Assembly: GCA_035638775.1 (NCBI GenBank)
Contig: DASQZJ010000073.1
Location: forward strand, 21,398 to 85,397
Source: DASQZJ01 sp035638775
Lineage (GTDB): Bacteria; Pseudomonadota; Gammaproteobacteria; UBA5335; SLRW01
Direction: 5' to 3'
Length of the DNA: 64,000 nt
Shown: positions 37,280 to 46,366 of the stretch, piece by piece
Numbering within the stretch: position 1 is the stretch's first letter
Layout: each line of letters starts with the position of its first letter
Position numbers and translations under genes: made by a program
The notes under the pieces: model-generated
Database searches by the model: none
The model's input: the letters and a program-made list of their open reading frames with translations, nothing else
Told to the model about the DNA's origin: nothing

Positions 37280-38344
37280 ATGACCGATCCGGATGCCCCG
37301 CGCAAGGGCCGCGGCGCCGCCAGCAACCGCGACAGCCGCTACCATCTGCTGCGCCACGAGAGCTTCGACGACGGCTGGCCGCCCGGCGAGGAGCCGGAGC
37401 CCCTGCGCACGCGGCTCGAGCGTGACACCAGCCGCTCGATCATCAACCGGGTCCGCTCCCCGGACCTCCCGTTCGACCGCACCATCAATCCCTACCGGGG
37501 CTGCGAGCACGGCTGCATCTACTGTTACGCCCGGCCCTCGCACGCCCGGCTCGGCTACTCGCCGGGACTGGATTTCGAGAGCCGCATCGTCTGCAAGCCG
37601 GATGCCGCCGCCCTGCTGCGGGAGGAGCTGGCGCGCCCCGGCTACGTCTGTCGCCCGATCGCCCTGGGCGGCAACACGGACATCTACCAGCCGGTCGAAC
37701 GGCGGCTGGGCATCACGCGCTCCCTGCTCGAGGTCCTGCGGGAGCACTGCCATCCGCTGACGCTGGTGACCAAATCCGCCCTGGTGCTGCGCGACGTCGA
37801 CCTGCTCTCGGAGATGGCGGAGCGGGCCCTGTGCCAGGTCATGATCTCCGTGACCACGCTGGATCACGGCCTTGCACGCCGCATGGAGCCCCGGGCCGCG
37901 GCGCCGGCGCGGCGGCTCGAGGTCATCCGGCGCCTGGCCGCTGCCGGGATCCCCGTGGGCGTGCTGGTCGCACCGGTGATCCCGGTGCTCACCGATCCCG
38001 AGATGGAGTCGGTCCTGGCGCGGGCGCGGGAGGCGGGCGCGAGCTTCGCCGGCTACACGCTGCTGCGCCTGCCCGGGGAGGTCGCCGAGCTGTTCCCGGA
38101 GTGGCTCTCGCATCACCGGCCGGGCCAGGCCGCGCACGTGATGAACGCGATCCGCGATACCCGCGGCGGCCGCGACAGCGACAGCGCGTTCGGCCGGCGC
38201 ATGCGCGGAACCGGCCCCCTGGCCGACGCCATTGCGCAGCGTTTCCGGCTCGCGCACGCCCGCTCCCGGTTCGTTTCGGCACCGCCGCTGGACACCGAGG
38301 CCTTCCGGGTTCCCGGCTCCGGAAGCCAGCTGTCCCTGCTTTAG
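37280..38344 (+). CDS. PA0069-family radical SAM protein
   Basis: 354-residue radical S-adenosylmethionine protein of the PA0069/Rv2578c type, distantly like spore photoproduct lyase. The 4Fe-4S motif is C75-x3-C79-x2-C82 in RGCEHGCIYCYARPSH; downstream GGNTDIYQPVE and SVTTLD segments belong to the partial TIM barrel. Its reaction is not known to me. It begins 70 bases after mnmG and is followed 43 bases later by a DsbA-like protein. Confidence 0.88.
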   Translation: MTDPDAPRKGRGAASNRDSRYHLLRHESFDDGWPPGEEPEPLRTRLERDTSRSIINRVRSPDLPFDRTINPYRGCEHGCIYCYARPSHARLGYSPGLDFESRIVCKPDAAALLREELARPGYVCRPIALGGNTDIYQPVERRLGITRSLLEVLREHCHPLTLVTKSALVLRDVDLLSEMAERALCQVMISVTTLDHGLARRMEPRAAAPARRLEVIRRLAAAGIPVGVLVAPVIPVLTDPEMESVLARAREAGASFAGYTLLRLPGEVAELFPEWLSHHRPGQAAHVMNAIRDTRGGRDSDSAFGRRMRGTGPLADAIAQRFRLAHARSRFVSAPPLDTEAFRVPGSGSQLSLL

Positions 38345-38387
38345 CGCGGGGGCGGCCGATCTGCAGACACTTAGTGGGGAGCCCCGC

Positions 38388-39587
38388 ATGAGCGATTCAC
38401 CCGTTCTGTTCTACTGCCACCAGGTCGACGATCCCTATTCCCACCTCCTGGCCCAGGCGCTGCCGCCGGTCCTGGAACGCTACGGCGCGCGGCTGGACCC
38501 GCGGCTGGTTCCGCCGCCCGAGCCGGAGATGGTCCCGCGTCCCGGGCTCCAGGCGCAGTGGGCCAGGCGTGACGCCGCGGACCTCGCCCGCTTCTACCCG
38601 GTCCGGTTCCCCGCCGATGCCGCCGCGCCCGATCCGGAACTCGTCCGGCAGGCCAACCGGATCCTCGCGAACGTTGCTGCCGGTGATTTCGCCGCGGTCG
38701 CCGTCGACCTGGGCGACGCCCTGTGGGCCGGCGAGGCGGGCCGGATGGAGCGCCTGGCCGGTGCGCACGGCACGCTGGACGATGCCGCCACGGCGCAACG
38801 GCTGGCCGCCAACGCCGCCGAGCGGCGAGCGCGCGGCCACTACCAGGGCGGGATGCTGTGCCTGGACGGCGAGTGGTTCTGGGGCCTCGACCGGCTCGAC
38901 CTGCTGGAGGAGAGGCTCCGCGCTGTCACGGGCCGACACGACGGTCCGCCGGTCTTCACCACCCGCGACCCGGAGGCGTTTCCCGCGCCGGCGCCGGACA
39001 CGCCGCGGCGTCTCGAGGTCTGGTTCTCGTTCCGCAGCCCCTATTCCTATCTCGCGATCAAGCGCCTGCCGGCCCTGGTCGAGCGCTGCGGGGTCGAGCC
39101 CGTGGTCAAGCCGGTGCTGCCCATGGTGATGCGCGGTCTTCCGGTACCGCCGGCCAAGGCGGCGTACATCGTGCGCGACACCCTGCGCGAGGCCGGGCGG
39201 CACGGGATCCCGTTCGGCCGTTTCCACGACCCGGTGGGTCCCGGCGTCGAGCGGGCCATGGCGTTGTTCGACCTTGCCCGCGAGCAGGGGCGGGTGCTGC
39301 CGTACCTGGACTCGGTCGCCACCGGAATCTGGGCGGAGGCCGTCGATACGGCCAGCGACGAGGGGCTGGCCTCGCTGGTCGCGCGTGCCGGGCTGGACTG
39401 GTCCCGGGCGCGTCCCCGGCTGGCGGACCCGAACTGGCGCGGGTGGGCCGAGCGCCACCAGCAGGAGCTGTTCGCCATGGGGCTCTGGGGTGTCCCGTCG
39501 TTTCGCCTGGGCGACTACGGCACCTGGGGCCAGGACCGCATGTGGATGATCGAGGCCCGTCTCAGGAAGCTGTCCGGTCCGGCGTGA
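38388..39587 (+). CDS. Tandem DsbA-like / HCCA-isomerase-type protein
   Basis: 399-residue protein with two thioredoxin-like DsbA-family halves. The C-terminal half (about 210-395) looks like 2-hydroxychromene-2-carboxylate isomerase: VWFSFRSPYSYLAIKRLPAL at its start, and the cis-Pro loop region GVPSFRLG near the end. The N-terminal half repeats the pattern in degraded form (FYCHQVDDPYSHLLAQ; GGMLCLDGEWFWGLDRLDLL). No CxxC is present, so it should not act as a thiol oxidase; a GST-kappa-like glutathione-dependent isomerase is a reasonable guess. Its 3' end overlaps the convergent hydrolase by 26 bp. Confidence 0.75.
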   Translation: MSDSPVLFYCHQVDDPYSHLLAQALPPVLERYGARLDPRLVPPPEPEMVPRPGLQAQWARRDAADLARFYPVRFPADAAAPDPELVRQANRILANVAAGDFAAVAVDLGDALWAGEAGRMERLAGAHGTLDDAATAQRLAANAAERRARGHYQGGMLCLDGEWFWGLDRLDLLEERLRAVTGRHDGPPVFTTRDPEAFPAPAPDTPRRLEVWFSFRSPYSYLAIKRLPALVERCGVEPVVKPVLPMVMRGLPVPPAKAAYIVRDTLREAGRHGIPFGRFHDPVGPGVERAMALFDLAREQGRVLPYLDSVATGIWAEAVDTASDEGLASLVARAGLDWSRARPRLADPNWRGWAERHQQELFAMGLWGVPSFRLGDYGTWGQDRMWMIEARLRKLSGPA

Positions 39588-40503
39588 CCGCCTCGCCGCC
39601 GTCGGCGAGCCGGCGCACCAGGAAATCCGTCTCCGCCCCGGCGGCACGCTCGAACATCGGGCCGGTGTAAGCGTCGAAATGGCCGCAGGGCAGCGCGACG
39701 GTCTCCGCGCGCGGCATCTTCGCCGCCGCGGCGCGCACGGCGGCTGCCGGGATCAGGCTGTCCTGCTCGGCGAGCACGACCAGCGCCGGGCACCGGACCC
39801 GCGGCGCGTAACGCACCGGCCGGTAGAGCGGGAAGGTGAAAAAGATCCGCGCCGGGCAGCCGTTGTCCCAGCGCGAGCCCTCGGGCACGAGGGCGAGATA
39901 GCCCGGCAGCGAATCGGGCCTGTTCATTACCGCGAGCTCGCCCGGCCGCCCGACCACGGGAATCCGGAACGGCGCGCGCCCGGTCAGCTTCCGCCCGAGG
40001 TCCCGCAGCGCTGCCAGATTCGCGCGCAACAGGTAGCCCGGCCCGAGACGGGGAATCACGGCGAGCGAGTCCACGAACGGCACCTGCGCGACGATGGCCC
40101 GGATCCCGGGGTCGCGCGCGGCGCTGACGATCACGTGGCCGCCGCTGAACGAAGTGCCCCACAGGGCCATCCGGCCGTGGTCCACCGAGTCCAGCGTGCG
40201 GGCGTGGGCGATCGCCGCGCGCCAGTCACGCAGGTGCTCGAAGGGGTTGACCAGCTGCCGGACCGCGCCGTCGCTGTCGCCGAAGCCACGGTAGTCGAAC
40301 AGCAGCACCGCCAGCCCCGCCGCCGCGAAGCGCTCGGCGAAGGCCGGCAGGCGGAAGTCCGCCTCCGCCGCGAAGCCGTGCGCCATGATCACCACCGGGG
40401 GCGGTGCCTCGGTGCGCGGCCGATAGAGAGTGGCGGCGCACCGGCGTCCCCGGCTGGTGAACCCGGTGGCGGTGCGCCGGAAGGCGTACGCCTGGTCGCT
40501 CAT
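39562..40503 (-). CDS. Alpha/beta hydrolase (serine, DUF1100/xylan-esterase-like)
   Basis: 313-residue alpha/beta hydrolase. Oxyanion region VVIMAHGFAAEADFRLP, strand LAVLLFDYRGFGDSDG, nucleophile S118 in LWGTSFSGGHV, acid in LVVLAEQDSLIP and His in LPCGHFDAY. ATG 40503 has GGGAGGG a few bases upstream, which excludes the longer frame. The substrate is unknown; related proteins include peptidase-like and acetyl-esterase-like hydrolases. No signal peptide. Confidence 0.82.
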   Translation of the reverse strand: MSDQAYAFRRTATGFTSRGRRCAATLYRPRTEAPPPVVIMAHGFAAEADFRLPAFAERFAAAGLAVLLFDYRGFGDSDGAVRQLVNPFEHLRDWRAAIAHARTLDSVDHGRMALWGTSFSGGHVIVSAARDPGIRAIVAQVPFVDSLAVIPRLGPGYLLRANLAALRDLGRKLTGRAPFRIPVVGRPGELAVMNRPDSLPGYLALVPEGSRWDNGCPARIFFTFPLYRPVRYAPRVRCPALVVLAEQDSLIPAAAVRAAAAKMPRAETVALPCGHFDAYTGPMFERAAGAETDFLVRRLADGGEAVTPDRTAS

Positions 40504-40679
40504 GAGGCCCTCCCTTCGGGGCGATGCACGTCCCCCGCTGCCCGGCCGGTGATGCCCGGGGCTCCCCTCGCACCCGGGCAATCGCATGCTTCCGCCTTCG
40601 TCGGCGCACACCCCGCGGTCAACCGGGTGGTAGCCGACGTTCCGCGGCCGGCACGACGGCGGCCCGCGCGGGCAGGCGC

Positions 40680-41795
40680 CTAGCCGGCGCGCTCGCCGGG
40701 CGCGTCCGTGCTGTCCTCGATCCGCTCCAGCAAGGCCGGAAGGCGCTGTTCCAGGGTCTCCGGGTCACTCGCGGTGAGGGTGACGTGACCCACCTTGCGT
40801 CCGTAGCGCGGCAATTTGCCGTAGCTGTGCACGTGTGCACCCGGGATGGCGGCGAGGTCGGCCAGCGCCGGCTCGCCGCCGAGGCAGTTGACCATGGCGC
40901 TGGCCCCGACCGTGGCGGTGTCGCCCAGCGGCAGGCCCGTGATCGCCCGCAGGTGGTTCTCGAACTGGCTGGTTTGCGCGCCCTCGATGGTCCAGTGCCC
41001 GGAGTTGTGCACCCTGGGCGCCATCTCGTTCGCGATCAGGACGCCGTCGCGGAGGAAGAACTCGATTGCGAGCACGCCGACGTAGTCCAGCTCCGCCAGC
41101 AGCGCGCGGCCGTGCGACTCGGCCTGTTGCTGCAGCGCGGCGTCGGCATACGGTGCCCGCGAGACCCGCAGGATGCCGCCGCGGTGACGATTCTCCACCA
41201 GCGGATAGAAGGCGACCCGGTCCCGGGTGGAGCGCACGCACAGCAGCGAGACCTCGCGCTCGAACTCGACGAAGCCTTCCAGGATCGCCGGCTGGCCGTG
41301 CAGGTGCTCCCAGGCGTCGCCGACATCGTCCGTCCGTCGCAGCAGGAACTGGCCCTTGCCGTCGTAACCCAGGCGTCGGGTCTTGAGCAGGGCCGGAAGG
41401 CCCAGCTCCGCGACTCCGTTCTGCAGGTCTTCCCGGCTGTCCACGGGGCGGTACGGCGCGGTGTCGATTCCCAGGCCGCCGAACAGGCGTTTCTCCGGGA
41501 GCCGGTCCTGCGCGGCGGCGAGCGCCTGCCCGGGCGGGTGCACCTCCACGTGACCGGCCAGCCGCCGCGCGACGTCGGCGGGGACGTTCTCGAAGTCGTA
41601 GGTCACCACGTCCACCTGGTCCGCCAGGCGGTCGAGCGCGTCGGGATCGTCGTATTCGGCGTTGATCAGCGGGGCCACCCGCGCGGCCGGGGCCTCGGGA
41701 TTCGGGTCCAGCGCAACGAAGCGATACCCCAGCGGAATCCCCGCCAGGACCAGCATCTGCGCAAGCTGCCCGCCGCCCAGGATACCGATCTTCAT
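40680..41795 (-). CDS. purK: N5-carboxyaminoimidazole ribonucleotide synthase
   Basis: 371-residue ATP-grasp enzyme that carboxylates aminoimidazole ribonucleotide on N5 using bicarbonate and ATP in purine synthesis. It begins MKIGILGGGQLAQMLVLAG; later YDFENVP, KTRRLGYDGKGQ and FVEFEREVS are ATP-grasp landmarks, and NEMAPRVHNSGHWTIEGAQTSQFENHLRA is the PurK signature. ATG overlaps the purE stop by 4 nt. Confidence 0.96.
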   Translation of the reverse strand: MKIGILGGGQLAQMLVLAGIPLGYRFVALDPNPEAPAARVAPLINAEYDDPDALDRLADQVDVVTYDFENVPADVARRLAGHVEVHPPGQALAAAQDRLPEKRLFGGLGIDTAPYRPVDSREDLQNGVAELGLPALLKTRRLGYDGKGQFLLRRTDDVGDAWEHLHGQPAILEGFVEFEREVSLLCVRSTRDRVAFYPLVENRHRGGILRVSRAPYADAALQQQAESHGRALLAELDYVGVLAIEFFLRDGVLIANEMAPRVHNSGHWTIEGAQTSQFENHLRAITGLPLGDTATVGASAMVNCLGGEPALADLAAIPGAHVHSYGKLPRYGRKVGHVTLTASDPETLEQRLPALLERIEDSTDAPGERAG

Positions 41796-42286
41796 CCGGA
41801 TTCCCCGGGCTCGGGATGAGCCAGCACCTGCTCCGTCTGCCGGCGGCGATAGCCGTCGAGCGCATCGCGGATTCCGGGATGGCCGTTGGCGAGGATGGCG
41901 GCGGCGAGCAGCGCCGCATTGACCGCCCCCGAGCGGCCGATGGCGAGCGCGCCTACGGGCACGCCCGCCGGCATCTGCACGATCGAGAGCAACGAGTCCA
42001 TGCCGCTGAGCGCGCGCGACTGCACCGGGACGCCGAGGACCGGCAGACTGGTCTTGGCCGCCAGCATGCCGGGCAGGTGCGCTGCCCCGCCAGCCCCGGC
42101 GATGATTACCTCCAGCCCGCGATCCCGTGCTCCCGCCGCGTACTCGAACAGCAGGTCCGGCGTGCGATGGGCGGAGACCACGCGTGACTCGTACGGTGCG
42201 CCAAGGGCATCGAGCGTTTCCGCCGCGTGGCGCATCGTTTCCCAGTCCGATCTGGAGCCCATGACCAGGCCGACGAGCGTGTTCAT
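41792..42286 (-). CDS. purE: N5-carboxyaminoimidazole ribonucleotide mutase
   Basis: 164-residue class I PurE that moves the carboxyl group from N5 to C4 to give CAIR. Signature segments are VMGSRSDWETM, VVSAHRTP, AGAGGAAHLPGMLA and SIVQMPAGVPVGALAIG. ATG 42286 fits the family start. A TACAAT hexamer lies only seven bases upstream, so if it is a -10 the mRNA would be leaderless. Operon with purK. Confidence 0.96.
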   Translation of the reverse strand: MNTLVGLVMGSRSDWETMRHAAETLDALGAPYESRVVSAHRTPDLLFEYAAGARDRGLEVIIAGAGGAAHLPGMLAAKTSLPVLGVPVQSRALSGMDSLLSIVQMPAGVPVGALAIGRSGAVNAALLAAAILANGHPGIRDALDGYRRRQTEQVLAHPEPGESG

Positions 42287-42580
42287 GGCGGCGATTGTAT
42301 CAGACCCGGGATCGCCGGCCAGCCGCGGGGCGGGCACCTGCGGCGACGCGCAAGCCCGTGGCCCGGGCGGGGGCCGGGGTGCTGCCGGAGAACGCCTGCG
42401 ACGGCCGGCGGTGCGTCCCAGGTGCGGGTTTTTGCGCGAATTCTCCGAACGCTTGCTCGGATTCGGGCTGCAACTGCCTGCCTGCGGCTGTTTTTTGCCC
42501 TCGGGCGTGGCTATCCTGTCGTACCGGCACGAACCGTATCCGGCACATTACCCTACTGACAAGGCACTCGGGAGACAGAC
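42287..42580. other. Divergent spacer between purE and the acyl-CoA dehydrogenase gene
   Basis: 294 bases with no gene supported. It contains an imperfect hairpin (CGAAT...CCGA with TCGGATTCG, 42437-42465) and a T run (TTTTTT near 42491), but no promoter or known operator that I can assign with confidence. Confidence 0.5.
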
Positions 42581-43789
<1,209 letters not shown>

Positions 43790-43794
43790 TCCGC

Positions 43795-43823
43795 GTGCGC
43801 CCCGGCGGCCGGCCGGGGCGCAC
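43795..43823 (+). terminator. Hairpin after the acyl-CoA dehydrogenase gene
   Basis: A perfect 12-bp GC-rich stem (GTGCGCCCCGGC with GCCGGGGCGCAC, 5-base loop) begins 5 bases after the stop. The tail has CCTTTCCC rather than a long T run, so termination may be incomplete. Confidence 0.6.
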
Positions 43824-44022
43824 TCCCCGCCTTTCCCGCACGTCCCGCCTGCCGCTACTGTTCACGAAGAGATGTTACATTAGACAAAGTGATCCGATGC
43901 TGCCAATATGACCGCATTCCCGCGTTCCCCTTGCGCGGGTCGGCAATCGAACAAGCATAACCAGAACAACGATCAGGCTACCGATCAGGGAAGCCCGAAG
44001 AATCTCAAAGGAGGAGATCCGC

Positions 44023-45066
44023 ATGGCTGCTGCCAGCCCCATGTTCCGCCGGCGTTGCCGGCCCGCACTGCTGTTCCTCTGCCTCCTGCTGGGGACCTCG
44101 ACCCTGCTGCTGGGCGGCTGCTCCATCGTGTACAAGACCACCGGCAAGGCGCTGACCGACTACTCCAACGACGCCATGGCGCCGTACATCCTCGCCACGG
44201 ACGACACCAGCATGGCCTGCAGCACCGGGCAGTCCCTGTCCAACCTGCTGCTGTCGTTCGGCGAGGTCATGTCGCCGCCGCACAAGGTCGGGTCGCTGTC
44301 CCTGGAGATGGCGGCGCTGTGCTCGGAGCACAAGGCGGTGAGCGCGCACCTGCGCTACCTCCGCGACGTCGACCGGGGGCAACCGAAGGCGGCCCAGGAC
44401 GCCCGGATCGTCGAGAAGCGCTGGGAGGAGGTTACCGCGCGCCGCCGCTACCGGGCCTACAAGCTGGTGGCGGCGCAGTACGGCGAGCCCGGCAAGCAGT
44501 GCCCCGACCTGTATTCCGACTACGACCAGCTGGTGTGGATGATGGGCATGGTCACCGGCGTACAGGCCGTGCTGAACGACATGAAGGACGAGGGGGCGGT
44601 CCAGGTGCCGCAGGACATCGCCGCCAAGGTCGCCCTCGGGGCGCGCTGCCTGGATGACGACAAGTGGTTCGGGGTGCCTCTCGCGCTGCGGGCGGCCGTG
44701 TGGGTGACCGTGCCGGGTACCCGGCCAAAGGGACAGAACGCCTGGGTTGCCTTCCACAAGGCGATCGGGATCGGCAACCGGAAGGGCGTGCGCCTGCCCT
44801 ATACGCTCGAGGCCATTGCGGCCTATGGCCAGGGCAAGAACAAGATCGTGCGCGGCGCCATCCGCGGTCTGGCGAAGGCGCGCAAGGACAGGGCCGCGGA
44901 CAGCCGCTACCGGCTGCTGGACCAGATCGCGTATGTCGAGATCCGCAACATATCGGACCGGATGTGGACCGACGCGACCGGTCACCGTACGCCGTTCAAC
45001 GGGCTCGGGCGCTTCTGGAACGAGAAGCAGCCCAAGGGTCCGGACCTCAACCAGTTTCTGCATTGA
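44023..45066 (+). CDS. Lipoprotein, TRAP-associated TatT-like
   Basis: 347-residue predicted lipoprotein with lipobox LGGC at residues 30-33 (C33 lipidated). The mature part is almost all helical, with repeated helix-turn-helix-like segments compatible with TPR-type repeats (SLEMAALCSEHKAVSAHLRYLRD, RRYRAYKLVAAQYGEPGK, TLEAIAAYGQGKNK). Its place directly before a solute-binding protein and a TRAP-type permease suggests a TatT-like accessory component. An excellent ribosome site (AAAGGAGGAG) precedes ATG 44023. I do not recognise the family with certainty; the assignment is from lipobox, helical content and neighbours. Confidence 0.7.
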   Translation: MAAASPMFRRRCRPALLFLCLLLGTSTLLLGGCSIVYKTTGKALTDYSNDAMAPYILATDDTSMACSTGQSLSNLLLSFGEVMSPPHKVGSLSLEMAALCSEHKAVSAHLRYLRDVDRGQPKAAQDARIVEKRWEEVTARRRYRAYKLVAAQYGEPGKQCPDLYSDYDQLVWMMGMVTGVQAVLNDMKDEGAVQVPQDIAAKVALGARCLDDDKWFGVPLALRAAVWVTVPGTRPKGQNAWVAFHKAIGIGNRKGVRLPYTLEAIAAYGQGKNKIVRGAIRGLAKARKDRAADSRYRLLDQIAYVEIRNISDRMWTDATGHRTPFNGLGRFWNEKQPKGPDLNQFLH

Positions 45067-45185
45067 ACGCAGCGAAGCGGCGGGTCGCCACCGGCGGCCC
45101 TGCCGGAAGAATCCGGGGTCACAGGCCCCCTCCCGGGGCCCAACCCGCATGGAAGTGGTCGATAAAGCATCTGGGGAGCAAGACC

Positions 45186-46217
45186 GTGTCCGACTTTCAG
45201 CGCAAGCTCGTGCTGGCAGCAGCAATGCTGCTGAGCCTTTCCGCCCTGCCGGTCCACGCTGCGGTCAAGCGCACGCTGTGCGTCTACGACCCGATCGGCG
45301 CCAACGGCGACGTCTATGGCCTCGCCCAGGACTACCGCGCGGCCGCGCGCGCCTGGGGGGTGAATTTCAAGCTCGAGCCCTACACCGACGAGGGTGTCGC
45401 GGTGGAGGACTTCAAGGCCGGCCAGTGCGACGCCGCCCTGATCACCGGCATCCGGGACCGCAAGCTGGTGCGTTTCGCCGGCAGCGTCGACATGATGGGG
45501 GCCATCCCGACCTACCGCGAGCTGCGAACCGTGATCCGGACCATCTCGCAGCCGAAGGCGGCGAAATACATGCGCAGCGGGCCGTACGAGGTCGCCGGGG
45601 TGCTGCCCGCCGGTGCGGTGTACCTGTTCGTCTCGAGCAAGACGATGCAGAGCATCAAGGGAACGCCGACGGTCAAGGACCTTGCGGGCAAGACCATCGC
45701 GACGCTGAGCTATGACCAGCAGGCCGTGCAGATGGTGCGCTTCGTCGGGGCTTCCGTGGTCGGCTCGGACATCACCAACTTCGGCAGCAAGTTCAACAAC
45801 GGCAGCGCCGACATCTGCTATGCCCCGGCCTATGCCTACAAGGCGCTGGAGCTGTACAAGGGCCTGGGCAAGCACGGCGGCATCATCGACTACGTGCTGG
45901 CGCAGCTGACCTACCAGATGGTCACCCACCGCAAGGAATTCTCCGGGAAGTTCCTGCAGAAGTCGCGCGACTGGGCCGCGAACCACTTCGACCAGGCGCT
46001 CGCGATCGCCAAGCGGTCCGAGGCGCAGATTCCGAAGAAGTACTGGATCCACATCCCGAAGAAGGACAGGCGCCGCTATCAGCAGATGTTCCGCAACGTC
46101 CGCCTGAAGCTCAGGAAGGAAGGCGGCGTGTACTCCCCGAGGATGATGAAGCTGCTGTGGAAGGTGCGCTGCCACTACCATCCCTCGGACGCGGAGTGCT
46201 CGGAGTCCCCGGGCTGA
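45186..46217 (+). CDS. Periplasmic solute-binding protein, AdeT/DUF6091-like
   Basis: 343-residue exported protein. The signal peptide ends near ALPVHA (cleavage about residue 25), and the mature protein starts AVKRTLCVYDPIGANGDVYG. The body resembles a DctP-type TRAP binding protein: GVNFKLEPYTDEGVAVEDFKAGQCDAALITGIRDR, then KDLAGKTIATLSYDQQ and a Tyr/Ala-rich hinge ICYAPAYAYKALELYKGL. Homologues called AdeT in Acinetobacter were first annotated as efflux components but look like TRAP binding proteins. Ligand unknown. GTG 45186 has GGGGAG about 8 bases upstream. Two cysteines near the C-terminus (CHYHPSDAEC) may form a disulfide. Confidence 0.78.
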   Translation: MSDFQRKLVLAAAMLLSLSALPVHAAVKRTLCVYDPIGANGDVYGLAQDYRAAARAWGVNFKLEPYTDEGVAVEDFKAGQCDAALITGIRDRKLVRFAGSVDMMGAIPTYRELRTVIRTISQPKAAKYMRSGPYEVAGVLPAGAVYLFVSSKTMQSIKGTPTVKDLAGKTIATLSYDQQAVQMVRFVGASVVGSDITNFGSKFNNGSADICYAPAYAYKALELYKGLGKHGGIIDYVLAQLTYQMVTHRKEFSGKFLQKSRDWAANHFDQALAIAKRSEAQIPKKYWIHIPKKDRRRYQQMFRNVRLKLRKEGGVYSPRMMKLLWKVRCHYHPSDAECSESPG

Positions 46218-46366
46218 GCGGGGGCCGGGCCGGCGGCCAGCGGCCGCGGCCCTGACGCACGGCACGCGTCGCCGGGAGCGGGTGGCGCGCGCCAGCCGCT
46301 TCCCGCCCGCGGGCTTCCGGGCCCGCCGGGCGGGGGCACTTCCGGGTCGAGACAGGAACAGCATCG

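Noticed and set aside
42294..42299. TACAAT upstream of purE as a promoter -10
   Set aside because: Only seven bases before the ATG and no -35; would need a leaderless mRNA.
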